The position numbers and the translations under genes were made by a program. The notes beneath the pieces are model-generated. The model searched no databases. It had not been told where the DNA came from and worked only from the letters and a program-made list of their open reading frames with translations. Positions 8,362 to 17,095 of a stretch of 54,565 nucleotides of DNA are shown here, one piece after another. This stretch comes from Bacillota bacterium. GTDB taxonomy: Bacteria > Bacillota_I > Bacilli_A > RF39 > UBA660. How positions within the stretch are numbered: the stretch's first letter is position 1; each line of letters starts with the position of its first letter. The stretch lies in NCBI GenBank assembly GCA_015059445.1, contig SVAK01000006.1, positions 1 to 54,565 on the forward strand. The letters run 5' to 3'.

Positions 8362-9680
8362 TTGAAAATAAAAAAATATTAGTATTAGGAATGGCCAGAA
8401 GTGGTTATCATGTAGCAAAGTTACTTGCTTCTAAAAATAAAATTATTGTTACCGATAGAAGCGAACAAAAAGAAGAATTAGTTAATGAACTAACTAATTT
8501 AGGAGTAACGTTTATTAAAAACGATACAGGAATTGAATTGCTGGATGATTCTATTGATTTATTAATAAAAAATCCAGGAATTGAGCCAACTCATCCTTGT
8601 GTAAAAAAAGCTATGGAATTGGGAATTCCTATAGTAAATGAAATGGAAGTCGCATATCATTATTTACCAGCAAATACAAAAATTATTGGAATTACTGGTT
8701 CCAATGGAAAAACAACTACAACAACAATATTATATAATTTATTAAAATTACATAATATTGATGCTATTTTAGGGGGAAATATTGGTTATCCGTTAAGTGA
8801 AGTAGTTGCCACTGTTAAAGATAATTCTGTATTAGTTTTAGAAATATCGGATCATCAATTATTTAATTTGCAAAGGTTTAAAACTGATATTAGTATATTA
8901 ACTAATTTATGTCCAACTCATTTAGATTTTCATGGAAATTACGAAAATTATATTAATGTTAAAAAGAAAATATTTAATCATCATGATGAATCAAATAAAG
9001 CATTTATTAATTTTAAAAATGAGGACAGTTTGAAAATTACTAAAGATATTAAAAGCAAAAAAATATATTTTAATAATGAAGCTAATTATTATGATGAAAA
9101 AGGAATATATATTGATGGTGAATTAGTTGTTTCATTAAAAAATATAAAAATTAAAGGTAGTCACAATTATGAAAATATTCTGGCTGCTTTGATGGGGCTC
9201 AAAGAATTTGCTTTTGATAAAGAAATAATTAAAAATTATTTACAAAATTTTAATGGAGTGGAACATCGTATTGAAGTAGTTGATGCCAATATAGAAGTTG
9301 ATTTTTATAATGATTCTAAAGCAACTAATCCAACTTCTACGTTAACAGCATTAAAGACTATGACTAAACCAACCAGATTAATTCTTGGAGGAATGGAAAG
9401 AAATCAAGATTTTAATGAATTGAATGATGAAATAAATATTGTTTCTTGTATTTATGCTATCGGAGAAGTTACTGATAGAATAGCTGAATATGCGCTTAGC
9501 AAAAACATACAATGTGTTAAATGTTATACTTTAGATAAAGCGATGGAATACATAAAGAAAGATCTAGTTAATGGAGAAGCAGTTTTATTATCTCCAGCGA
9601 GTGCATCTTGGGATCAATATGATAAATTCGAAACCCGAGGAGAAGAATTTAAGAAATTGGTTGAAAATTTATTTGAATAA
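8358..9680 (+). CDS. murD: UDP-N-acetylmuramoyl-L-alanine--D-glutamate ligase
   Basis: Adds D-glutamate to UDP-MurNAc-L-Ala in the cytoplasm. The 440-residue protein has an N-terminal Rossmann-type segment (VLGMARSG), the Mur ligase P-loop GITGSNGKTTT, the central LTNLCPTHLDFHG motif and the C-terminal NDSKATNP and LSPASASWDQY motifs. Length is normal. ATG 8358 was chosen over GTG 8349 because it overlaps the murI stop as ATGA, and GAAAGAAAGTGG precedes it. The preceding enzyme makes its D-glutamate substrate. Confidence 0.95.
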   Translation: MIENKKILVLGMARSGYHVAKLLASKNKIIVTDRSEQKEELVNELTNLGVTFIKNDTGIELLDDSIDLLIKNPGIEPTHPCVKKAMELGIPIVNEMEVAYHYLPANTKIIGITGSNGKTTTTTILYNLLKLHNIDAILGGNIGYPLSEVVATVKDNSVLVLEISDHQLFNLQRFKTDISILTNLCPTHLDFHGNYENYINVKKKIFNHHDESNKAFINFKNEDSLKITKDIKSKKIYFNNEANYYDEKGIYIDGELVVSLKNIKIKGSHNYENILAALMGLKEFAFDKEIIKNYLQNFNGVEHRIEVVDANIEVDFYNDSKATNPTSTLTALKTMTKPTRLILGGMERNQDFNELNDEINIVSCIYAIGEVTDRIAEYALSKNIQCVKCYTLDKAMEYIKKDLVNGEAVLLSPASASWDQYDKFETRGEEFKKLVENLFE

Positions 9681-9689
9681 AGTTATAAT
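9661..9689 (+). promoter_or_regulatory. Promoter inside the murD end
   Basis: TTGAAA (9661-9666), 17-bp spacer, TATAAT (9684-9689), upstream of the Ig-like membrane protein. Confidence 0.6.
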
Positions 9690-9719
9690 TGTTATAGTAG
9701 TAAAAGGGGCTATGATAAT

Positions 9720-11090
9720 ATGAACGATAATGGGAATAACAACTTAAATGGAACTATTTTAGGTAATGTCGATAATAATCAAAATTTAACTACTAGTTCA
9801 ATTTCTAACGATGATGTGGAAACTTTAGATAGTGGAATGGTAAATACAAATAATACAATGACGGATAGTCAAATGTCTAATCAAAATTTATCATCGCAAT
9901 CACAAAATACATTTTTTACTAACCCTCCGATAAGTGACAATGTTATAAGCAATCAAAGCGGAATAAATGAAACACCACACAGTCCCGCGACTATTGTAAA
10001 TGAAGTGCCACCAATAATTGAGCCAACACCAGCATATACTAATCTTCAGAATATTAACCCAAATCCAATGCCTGGATTTGAAGCGCCAGGAACAATTGGC
10101 ACAACACCTCCAATTTCTTTTGAACCAGAAAAGAAACCGAAGAAAAAATCGAATAAAATATTGTTTATTATAATTGTATTAGTGGCTTTGGCAGCAGTAG
10201 GATTTGGTACATATTATGTTTTAAATTATACCGATTTATTAGAAGAAAAAGAACAAGTAACTGTAACCATTAAAGATTTACAATATAATCTTGGAGATAG
10301 CTTATCTGCAAATATTAACGATTATGCAGCTATATCTGGGACAGATACTAGAAATTGTAGTTTAAATACAACAAATGTTAATGTAAATGCGCTGGGAATT
10401 TATGAGTATACAATTACTTGTGGAGATATAGTTAAGACTGGAAAAGTAACTATTGTGGATAATACTAAATTGGTTGTAGAGACAAAAGTGGTTTATAAAG
10501 TCAAAGGTGATACAATTGAAGCCAGTGAATTTGCTAAAGAGACTGATGAAACTTTAACTTTTGAATTTGTAGAACCTGAAGTTGTAAATAATTTATTAGC
10601 CGGAGATGCAGGTAATTATACTATTAAATTAAGAGTTACTTCTCAAAATAATAAAGTTGCTGAAGTGGAAGCATCATTAATAGTAACTGAATATGCAATT
10701 AAAGGATATTATACTTGTTCATCTGAAGGACAAAATATTACAGATTCAAGTGCTGTTATGACAGTATCTGAACAATTTGCAATAGTAAATGATGGTAATA
10801 ATGGTTATGGAAAAATTGCTTATGAAATTTATAGTTTCAAATTTAGTGATGAAACAGAATATACTAGTTATTTAGCATCGTATAAAACAGATAATAGTAT
10901 TACTATTAATAATATTACTGGTGATACAGAATTTAATGATGAAACTTTGACAATTACGATAACAAATCCTAAAGCAAATGATTTAGTAATTAGTGAATAT
11001 GGTGAAACTAATATGGAAAAATATCAAACTATAAGAGAATATTTTACCAACATTTTGGGATATACATGTGTATACAGAGTTCAAGAATAA
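9720..11090 (+). CDS. Membrane-anchored protein with Ig-like extracellular domain
   Basis: A 456-residue protein of unknown function. Residues 1-130 are Asn/Ser/Thr/Pro-rich and probably disordered. A basic KKPKKKSNK stretch precedes one transmembrane helix (about 147-167), so the N terminus is likely cytoplasmic and the rest outside. Residues about 178-330 look like bacterial Ig-like repeats: YNLGDSLSANINDY, paired cysteines, a GIYEYTITCGD strand and a TGKVTIVDN end. The C-terminal part (about 340-456) also has two cysteines and resembles no family I can name. There is no sorting signal. It has its own promoter and a terminator over its stop codon. Confidence 0.65.
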   Translation: MNDNGNNNLNGTILGNVDNNQNLTTSSISNDDVETLDSGMVNTNNTMTDSQMSNQNLSSQSQNTFFTNPPISDNVISNQSGINETPHSPATIVNEVPPIIEPTPAYTNLQNINPNPMPGFEAPGTIGTTPPISFEPEKKPKKKSNKILFIIIVLVALAAVGFGTYYVLNYTDLLEEKEQVTVTIKDLQYNLGDSLSANINDYAAISGTDTRNCSLNTTNVNVNALGIYEYTITCGDIVKTGKVTIVDNTKLVVETKVVYKVKGDTIEASEFAKETDETLTFEFVEPEVVNNLLAGDAGNYTIKLRVTSQNNKVAEVEASLIVTEYAIKGYYTCSSEGQNITDSSAVMTVSEQFAIVNDGNNGYGKIAYEIYSFKFSDETEYTSYLASYKTDNSITINNITGDTEFNDETLTITITNPKANDLVISEYGETNMEKYQTIREYFTNILGYTCVYRVQE

Positions 11091-11113
11091 TTTTTATAAT
11101 TATTCTTTTTTTT
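11083..11113 (+). terminator. Rho-independent terminator
   Basis: A 10-bp perfect stem (11083-11092 with 11098-11107), with the stop codon inside it, followed by a T run. Confidence 0.8.
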
Positions 11114-11141
11114 GGTTATTAAAATTTCATCAAAATTATGT

Positions 11142-11147
11142 TATAAT
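11142..11147 (+). promoter_or_regulatory. -10 element for the cysteine desulfurase
   Basis: TATAAT ends 19 bp before ATG 11167. TTAAAA 17 bp upstream is a weak -35. AGGTGA follows at about 11158. Confidence 0.4.
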
Positions 11148-11166
11148 TTCCGCAATAGGTGATTTT

Positions 11167-12291
11167 ATGATTTATTTAGATTACAGCGCAACTACTCCTG
11201 TAAATAGAGAAGTATTAGATAGTTTTAATAGAGCATCTCTAGATTTTGTTGGAAATACTAATTCTTTACATAATCTTGGTGTTAATGCTAGCAGACTTGT
11301 GAAAAGTGCAACTAAGCAAATTTCGGATATATTAAAAATAAAAGAAACGGAAATAATTTATACTAGTGGATCATCAGAATCTAATAATTTAGCTATAAAA
11401 GGAATATGCCTAAAGTATCAAAATCGTGGCAAACATATCATAACAACAAAATTTGAACATTCTTCTATTTATGGTCCACTTGATTACTTAAAAAAATTAG
11501 GTTTTGAAGTAAGTTATGTTGAATCTAATAAAGATGGAATAATAGATTTAGATAATTTAGAGTCATTAATTAGAGAAGATACCATTTTAGTTAGTATCAA
11601 TGCAATTAATAGCGAAATAGGAATTAGGCAACCCATTGAAGAAATTGCTATTATACTAAAAAAATATCAAAAATGTTTTTATCATGTGGATTTAACTCAA
11701 GCTCTAGGAAAAGTGGAAATTAATTTAGATAATATTGATTTAGCATCTTTTTCGGCTCATAAAATATATGGATTAAAAGGTATTGGTTGCTTGATAAAAA
11801 AAGAGAATATTTTATTAGAACCTTTAATACATGGAGGAAAATCAACAACTGAGTTTAGAAGTGGAACTCCAGCACATCCTTTAATAGTATCTTTATCTAA
11901 AGCTTTAAGATTAGCAAATAAAAATTTAGTTGAAAATTATCAATATGTCCAAGAGTTAAATATATATTTAAAAAATAATTTGAATAAATATTTAGATGTT
12001 TGTATAAATAGTAATGAAAAATGCATACCGCACATTTTAAATATAAGTATATTAGGTGTTAAAGCCGAAACATTTATGCATGCATTAGAAAATCATAGCG
12101 TTTATGTATCAACTAAATCAGCGTGCAGTGATGAAGATGTTTTAAGTGAAACAGTTTTGGCTTTAACGAATAATAAAGAAAAAGCTAAGTCTAGTATTAG
12201 AATTAGTTTATCGTATTTAACTACGAAGGAAGAATTAAAAGAGTTTTTAATAATATTTGATAAGTGTTATAAAAATTTAAAAAGATTTTAG
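11167..12291 (+). CDS. Cysteine desulfurase (NifS/IscS-like)
   Basis: A PLP enzyme that takes sulfur from cysteine for Fe-S clusters or tRNA thiolation. The 374-residue protein opens with the typical IYLDYSATTPVN, has TSGSSESNN and EHSS segments, the PLP lysine in FSAHKIYG, and the catalytic cysteine in STKSACS near the C terminus. The start was placed at ATG 11167, with AGGTGA upstream, because the family begins here. No scaffold (IscU/SufU) or thiI gene is adjacent, so its partner lies elsewhere. Assignment to IscS, NifS or CsdB subtypes is not possible by eye. Confidence 0.9.
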   Translation: MIYLDYSATTPVNREVLDSFNRASLDFVGNTNSLHNLGVNASRLVKSATKQISDILKIKETEIIYTSGSSESNNLAIKGICLKYQNRGKHIITTKFEHSSIYGPLDYLKKLGFEVSYVESNKDGIIDLDNLESLIREDTILVSINAINSEIGIRQPIEEIAIILKKYQKCFYHVDLTQALGKVEINLDNIDLASFSAHKIYGLKGIGCLIKKENILLEPLIHGGKSTTEFRSGTPAHPLIVSLSKALRLANKNLVENYQYVQELNIYLKNNLNKYLDVCINSNEKCIPHILNISILGVKAETFMHALENHSVYVSTKSACSDEDVLSETVLALTNNKEKAKSSIRISLSYLTTKEELKEFLIIFDKCYKNLKRF

Positions 12292-12311
12292 ATTAATTCT
12301 AAAATCTTTTT
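12281..12311 (+). terminator. Rho-independent terminator
   Basis: A 12-bp stem (12281-12292 with 12298-12309), 5-nt loop and T run, including the end of the cysteine desulfurase gene. Confidence 0.8.
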
Positions 12312-12378
12312 GCTTTATATAGTTATTTGAACTTTTCATCAAAATAACAATGAACATAAGCTATAATGGGAGGTAAAA

Positions 12379-12975
12379 ATGAATAATAATGTTGAAAGAG
12401 CTAGATGTATAGTTGAAGAATTTAACAGAAATCATCGACCACAAAGTTGTTGCTGTTGTAATAATGGAGGAACTCCAATTAATGCCAATTTTACAATAGG
12501 TACTGTTACTACTGGAGCTCCAGGTTCTCAAGCTGCAGCAAGTATAACAGGGATGTCGCCCAATTTTGTGTTAAATCTTACTATACCTCAAGGTCCAACA
12601 GGTCCAATTGGTCCAGCAGGAGCTACAGGCCCACAAGGTAATCCAGGTATCCAAGGTATTCAAGGTCCACAAGGTGTAACAGGCCCAGCAGGTGCTACTG
12701 GTTCAACAGGTCCAACAGGTCCACAAGGTATCCAAGGTATTCAAGGGTTAACTGGCGCAACAGGTCCAACAGGTCCACAAGGAGAAATAGGTCCAACAGG
12801 AGCTATAGGACCACAAGGTATCCAAGGTATCCAAGGCCCAACAGGCCCAACAGGCCCAACAGGTCCAACAGGTCCAACAGGCCCAGCAGGAGAAACTGGC
12901 GCTCAAGTTGTACAATAAGTTCAAGGTATTCAAGGAGCAACAGGCCCAACAGGTCCAGCTGGCGAAGATGCATAG
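12379..12975 (+). pseudogene. Collagen-like protein gene interrupted by a stop codon
   Basis: After GGGAGGT, ATG 12379 opens a 179-codon frame. The N-terminal region has a CCCC cluster and a [16 protein letters not shown] domain. From about residue 73 it is Gly-X-Y collagen repeats rich in GPT, GPQ, GIQ and GAT, as in exosporium or surface collagen-like proteins of Bacillota. TAA 12916-12918 ends this frame, but the repeats continue in the same frame for 18 codons to TAG 12973-12975. Just before the stop, another Gly position is Val (GAQVVQ), so the Gly-X-Y register is decaying. The truncated product could still be made and trimerise. A terminator follows the second stop, showing that it is the original gene end. 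Confidence 0.7.
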
Positions 12976-12980
12976 TTGCT

Positions 12981-13018
12981 AAAAAAGTTCTATTCCTAAT
13001 AATGGATAGAACTTTTTT
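12981..13018 (+). terminator. Rho-independent terminator
   Basis: A long stem (AAAAAAGTTCTAT side pairing with ATAGAACTTTTTT), with one bulge, and a T run. Confidence 0.8.
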
Positions 13019-13059
13019 GCTTTTTTAATATATAATAATTATTAAATGGAGAGTGTGAA

Positions 13060-13460
13060 ATGTTTGAAGTTTTGCTTATGTTAATACCTATATTAGCAGT
13101 ATGTATAATTGGTTTTACAATTGCGATGATATTAAGTCCCAAATTGCGTGGAAAGATGATGAGTAGTCAAATTAAAGCTGCCAAATATATGATAGAAGAA
13201 AGTGAAGAGTCAATAGCTGATATTGCTACTCCAGTCGGAAATATTGCAGTTAAATCTCAAAAAAGATTATAGATAATAATGAGGAAAGTTTAAGAGAGAT
13301 GGTTACTAAAAGTGCTAATATAGCTAAAGATGCCATTGAAACTACAGTAAGAGCGATAAAAAAAGGAATTACAGAAGATGAAAAAATGTATTGCAAACAT
13401 TGCGGTGCATTTATTGATAAAGATTCTAAATTTTGTAAAGAGTGCGGAAAGAAACCATAG
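13060..13460 (+). pseudogene. Small membrane protein with C-terminal zinc ribbon, split by a frameshift
   Basis: ATG 13060 (GGAGAG upstream) starts a 70-codon frame with one transmembrane helix (about residues 4-26), ending at TAG 13270-13272. Just before, an A6 run in TCTCAAAAAAG sits at a frame change: adding one A (or a -1 shift) joins it to a frame that continues through NNEESLREMVTKSA to a zinc ribbon with two CxxC pairs (CKHCG and CKECG) and stop TAG 13458-13460. The joined protein would be about 133 residues. No new ribosome site is evident at the junction. A homopolymer deletion, a sequencing error or slippage would each explain it. Confidence 0.65.
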
Positions 13461-13488
13461 AAAACAGTTTTAAAACTGTTCTTTTTAT
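13461..13488 (+). terminator. Rho-independent terminator
   Basis: Palindromic stem AACAGTTTTAAAACTGTT (13463-13480) followed by CTTTTT, directly after the zinc-ribbon frame. Confidence 0.7.
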
Positions 13489-13540
13489 TTATAGTATATC
13501 CATTTAAAAGATTTTTGCATAAATTATTTTAGGTGATATT

Positions 13541-14620
13541 TTGAATAATTATAAAGTTTGCGTTTACGCAATAACTAAAAACGAAGAAAGATTTGTTAAT
13601 CGCTGGTATGAGTCTATGAAAGAAGCAGATAAAATAGTTGTTTTAGATACTGGTTCTGATGATAATACTGTTAGTATTTTAAAAGATTTAGGAGTAGAAG
13701 TACACGTGAAAAAAATTGATCCTTGGCGTTTTGACGTTGCAAGGAATGAATCATTAAATTTAGTTCCTGGTGATTATGATATTTGTGTTTGTACTGACTT
13801 AGACGAAGTTTTCGAGGTAGGATGGAAAGATAAATTGTTGTCGGTGTGGAATGATGATGTTACTAGAGTAAGATATACTTATAATTGGTCTTTTGACGAA
13901 TATGGAAAACCAGCTACAACTTTCTTGTTAAATAAAATACATAAAAGAGATGCTTATAAATGGATGCATCCAGTTCATGAGGTATTAACTCCTTTAAAAG
14001 AAGAAAAAGAAGTTATGTGTAAAGATATGATATTAAATCATTATCCAGATAAAACTAAATCAAGAAGTAGTTATTTACCTCTTTTAGAATTAAGTGTAAA
14101 GGAAGATCCTAGCGATGATCGAAATATGCATTATTTAGGAAGAGAATATATGTATTATTTAAGATGGGAAGATTGTATTAAAACATTAAAAAAACACCTA
14201 AGCTTGGAAAAAGCGACTTGGAGAGATGAACGAGCAGCATCAATGCGTTTTATCGCAAGAAGTTATAGGGCTTTAAAAAAAGATGGAGAAGCTATAAATT
14301 GGTATTTAAAAGCAATTGAAGAAGCTCCTTATTTGCGAGAAGCTTACGTAGAACTTGCTTATCTTTATTATGAAGAAGGCAATTATCAAAATGCTTATAT
14401 TTATTTAAAGAAAGCATTAGATATTAAGGATAAAAGTAATTCATATATTAATGAAGAATTTGCTTGGAATGGTTTTATCTATGACTTATTGAGTATTTGT
14501 TCTTATAATTTAGAATATTATGAGGAAGCAGTAGAATATGTGAAATTTGCTTTAGAATTAGATAAAAATAATTTAAGACTTCAAATTAATTTAGAAGAAA
14601 TGGAAAAACTTATTAATTAA
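13541..14620 (+). CDS. Family 2 glycosyltransferase with TPR repeats
   Basis: A 359-residue cytoplasmic protein. The first ~110 residues form a GT-A type domain: ITKNEERF at the nucleotide-sugar site, VLDTGSDDNT, and a DLDE metal-binding motif in VCTDLDEVF. From about residue 200 the sequence turns into tetratricopeptide-like helix pairs (AINWYLKAIEEAPYLREAY, NYQNAYIYLKKAL, YYEEAVEYVKFALEL). This matches GT2 enzymes with TPR tails that act on cell-surface glycans or proteins; the acceptor is unknown. The start is TTG 13541, with AGGTGAT 3-9 bp upstream. It is monocistronic and terminated downstream. Confidence 0.8.
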   Translation: MNNYKVCVYAITKNEERFVNRWYESMKEADKIVVLDTGSDDNTVSILKDLGVEVHVKKIDPWRFDVARNESLNLVPGDYDICVCTDLDEVFEVGWKDKLLSVWNDDVTRVRYTYNWSFDEYGKPATTFLLNKIHKRDAYKWMHPVHEVLTPLKEEKEVMCKDMILNHYPDKTKSRSSYLPLLELSVKEDPSDDRNMHYLGREYMYYLRWEDCIKTLKKHLSLEKATWRDERAASMRFIARSYRALKKDGEAINWYLKAIEEAPYLREAYVELAYLYYEEGNYQNAYIYLKKALDIKDKSNSYINEEFAWNGFIYDLLSICSYNLEYYEEAVEYVKFALELDKNNLRLQINLEEMEKLIN

Positions 14621-14630
14621 TAAAAATAGG

Positions 14631-14650
14631 ATCCCATAAAAGGGATTTTT
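14631..14650 (+). terminator. Terminator of the GT2 gene
   Basis: ATCCC/GGGAT stem with outer A/T pairing and a T run. Confidence 0.55.
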
Positions 14651-14654
14651 AAAT

Positions 14655-14682
14655 TAAAAAAAGCGATCATTAATTATCGCTT
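14655..14682 (-). terminator. Terminator of the sortase gene
   Basis: Read on the minus strand, AAGCGAT/ATCGCTT forms a stem that includes the sortase stop codon and is followed by a T run. Confidence 0.65.
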
Positions 14683-16310
14683 AATAACACCGCATGAATC
14701 ACTAATCTGTCTTTTCCATTATTAGAACAAGTTGATAAAGTAATTATTTTATCAGTTGGAGCCACTGGAGTATTAAAATTGTAAATACTACGATTAGTTA
14801 TTAGATTTAAGAAACTTTGAAATTTTTCTTCAGTACTAAAGTCTGCTATTAAATAGTCATTTGTTTTTGGAATGGTATATATAGAGAATATTTTCCATTT
14901 CATTTTTTTGTATAAAGTATCAAATTCTATTATTTGATTTTCTTCATCTTTATACCAGTTAGAACGTTTTACTTTATAAAGCGTACCAAACATAACCCCG
15001 CTATAATACATATTATGACCAAAAATAATTGTATTTTGACTTAAATTAACGCTATCAGCACGATAGTCCATAAATATCCAACCACTATTATCTTTTTGTT
15101 TTTTGAAATTTTTATTTAAATAATAGTCGTTGTCATTGGCTTGAACAACTGGATAATCAACATTAGTGTTGTTTACTTTTAACCAGCCAACAGTATCTTC
15201 GTTTATTTGAAGAAGACTAGCTATATCATCATTAGAAATAATTGGTTCTTCATTTTCAACAGGTTTTTCTTCATTATCTAGTTCGTTATCCGGTACTGTA
15301 GTATTATTGTTTTCTATTTCAATATTTGTATTATTTTCATTTTGTTTCTGTTCTTCTTGATATTCTGCAATAATATTACTAATATCTTCTTGAATACTTT
15401 CTACTTTTTGCATGGATGTATAATTTGAGTAGAAAACATAAAATATTACAGAACTTATAATGAAAAGAGCAATAATAATACAAGTTTTTATAGTGTTGAT
15501 ATGAATTTGATTCATTAAATTATCTTCTAAATAATCTTTAGAATAATCAATCTTGAATTGAATACCATTTATTTTGACATTTCTTTTATTAATTTTTTTT
15601 AAATATTCAATCAATTCAATATCACTTATGTTTTGTTTGATATAAATTTTGATATTTTTTAGTTTGTGTTTATATAAAACTTCTAAAATATTTTCAATAT
15701 CATTTTTATTTAACTTATTTATATGAATTATTTTTAGATATTTATTAATACTTATAAAAGATAGAAAGTCTTCTTCGTCTTCCTTTGTAAAAGGTAAATT
15801 TAAATAAATAGTTGTTTTATAATATATTGAAGAAAATTTATCTAAGTTATTATCTTTCATAAAATTGCTTAAAAATAGCATTTCATTCCTAGAATCAACT
15901 GTAATCTTTTCTTTATCAAGCATTTCCAACAAATAAGTTGGGATATTATACAAAGATACATAATTAATAGTATTAGTTTTAATTATTTTTTCGCATATTC
16001 GATAATTTAAAATAGATTCTTCTAGAAGATATAACGATTTAATTTTAGGGACGTTTGAAGACACATGTAAAATTAGGGGGGCTATTGAGAATTCTTTTAT
16101 AACTAAAGTATTTACATTATAGTCATTTATTAATTCTTTTATAAAAGCATGCACTAATTTAACGTTTTGCATTATATATTCATCGCTAAATACTAATTCA
16201 TTTTGGCTTATAACATTAGTGTTAATTAAGTTTTTTTGTTCAGTATTAAGACGTTTTCTTATAGAAAAAAATAACTTATTATCTTTTATCTGCAAAAGTA
16301 TCTTTACCAT
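14670..16310 (-). CDS. Class B-type sortase with large cytoplasmic N-terminal extension
   Basis: A membrane transpeptidase that links surface proteins to the cell wall. In 546 residues: 1-270 is a predicted cytoplasmic region of unknown fold rich in Ile, Lys and Asn; 276-295 is one transmembrane helix; 300-360 is an acidic Asn/Glu linker; and about 365-546 is the sortase domain with catalytic H432 (FGHNMYYSG), C528 (TLSTCSNN) and R535. NTIIFGHN and the IDE/NTVGW-like strand order fit class B. Sortases are usually about 200-280 residues with almost nothing on the cytoplasmic side, so the extension is exceptional. A likely substrate is encoded divergently at 16439. AGGAGA precedes the start on the minus strand. 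Confidence 0.85.
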   Translation of the reverse strand: MVKILLQIKDNKLFFSIRKRLNTEQKNLINTNVISQNELVFSDEYIMQNVKLVHAFIKELINDYNVNTLVIKEFSIAPLILHVSSNVPKIKSLYLLEESILNYRICEKIIKTNTINYVSLYNIPTYLLEMLDKEKITVDSRNEMLFLSNFMKDNNLDKFSSIYYKTTIYLNLPFTKEDEEDFLSFISINKYLKIIHINKLNKNDIENILEVLYKHKLKNIKIYIKQNISDIELIEYLKKINKRNVKINGIQFKIDYSKDYLEDNLMNQIHINTIKTCIIIALFIISSVIFYVFYSNYTSMQKVESIQEDISNIIAEYQEEQKQNENNTNIEIENNNTTVPDNELDNEEKPVENEEPIISNDDIASLLQINEDTVGWLKVNNTNVDYPVVQANDNDYYLNKNFKKQKDNSGWIFMDYRADSVNLSQNTIIFGHNMYYSGVMFGTLYKVKRSNWYKDEENQIIEFDTLYKKMKWKIFSIYTIPKTNDYLIADFSTEEKFQSFLNLITNRSIYNFNTPVAPTDKIITLSTCSNNGKDRLVIHAVLLSDN

Positions 16311-16400
16311 AACTCAGTCTCCTTATTATATATAATAACACGATTTGACATAAAATAACAAAAAAAATTTAAAATAATGTAGATTTTTGTATTTTTATGT

Positions 16401-16406
16401 TATAAT
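16401..16406 (+). promoter_or_regulatory. -10 element of the cohesin-like surface protein gene
   Basis: TATAAT with AGGAGAGG at 16424-16431 ahead of ATG 16439. The -35 is not obvious. Confidence 0.35.
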
Positions 16407-16438
16407 GTTGACATAATAAGAGTAGGAGAGGATTGAAT

Positions 16439-16978
16439 ATGAAGAAATTTTTAGGTTTTATGATTATGTCTTTAGTAGCATTATTGCCATTGGCTACAGA
16501 TGCTGCAACTAGTATTGGCTATAGTTGTGGTAACGTTGATGAAAATAATTTGAGAACATGTACAATTAGTTATAATATAACAGATCCAGAGGGTGCTGAT
16601 AGTTTAACTGTAAAATTAACTGAGCAAGGCGGAGCATCAATTACTGAAATTGATAATGCGTCCGACACTGATTGGACAGTTAGTACTTCTGATTATGATA
16701 GCGCTAATAAAGTTTGGAATGTACTATTAGCATCGCCAGGAGTAGCAGGAGAAGGTAATTTATTTAAATTTACATATCAAGTTTCTGGAGAAGATGATTG
16801 TAAAGTGCTTATTTCTTTAAATAATGAAACAACTACAATTGAGCCTGAAACTGATAAACCGGCTGATCAAGAGGATACCGGAGCTACTTTACCATACATT
16901 GCTTTAGGAACAATTGCTGTAATCGCTGTTGGAGCTTATGTTGCTACTAAAAATAAATCAAAAATGTATAAAATTTAA
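16439..16978 (+). CDS. Secreted cohesin-like protein with sortase-type anchor
   Basis: A 179-residue exported protein. Signal peptide: MKK, then a hydrophobic core ending near ATDAA (about residue 22). The mature domain (about 25-140) has a beta-rich sequence with GEGNLFKFTYQVSG, reminiscent of the cohesin/carbohydrate-binding fold, and three cysteines. The tail reads QEDTGATLPY, a hydrophobic helix of about 18 residues, then KNKSKMYKI. This is the layout of a cell-wall sorting signal, with a motif diverged from NPxTG. Its divergent neighbour is a sortase, so the two probably form an enzyme-substrate pair. ATG 16439 is preferred over TTG 16433 on ribosome-site spacing. Confidence 0.7.
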   Translation: MKKFLGFMIMSLVALLPLATDAATSIGYSCGNVDENNLRTCTISYNITDPEGADSLTVKLTEQGGASITEIDNASDTDWTVSTSDYDSANKVWNVLLASPGVAGEGNLFKFTYQVSGEDDCKVLISLNNETTTIEPETDKPADQEDTGATLPYIALGTIAVIAVGAYVATKNKSKMYKI

Positions 16979-16995
16979 TTTATAACGTAATTTTT

Positions 16996-17027
16996 AAATA
17001 GTCTTTCATATGAAAGGCTATTTTTTT
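16996..17027 (+). terminator. Rho-independent terminator
   Basis: A 12-bp stem (16996-17007 with 17012-17023, one G-T pair), 4-nt loop and T run. Confidence 0.8.
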
Positions 17028-17048
17028 ATTCTGAAATAGTCTTTTTCT

Positions 17049-17076
17049 TTGAAAGAATGTTATTTTGTGGTATAAT
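17049..17076 (+). promoter_or_regulatory. Promoter of lysS
   Basis: TTGAAA, 16-bp spacer, TATAAT. The untranslated leader is only about 13 nt, so there is no room for a T-box or riboswitch. Confidence 0.6.
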
Positions 17077-17095
17077 TTCTGCAAGGTGGTAATTT

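Noticed and set aside
12748-12933. Minus-strand open frame rich in Trp, Cys and Ala opposite the collagen-like gene
   Set aside because: It is the complement of Gly-X-Y repeats, with no ribosome site or promoter.
17040-17095. T-box or riboswitch ahead of lysS
   Set aside because: The leader after the promoter is only about 13 nt, too short for either.
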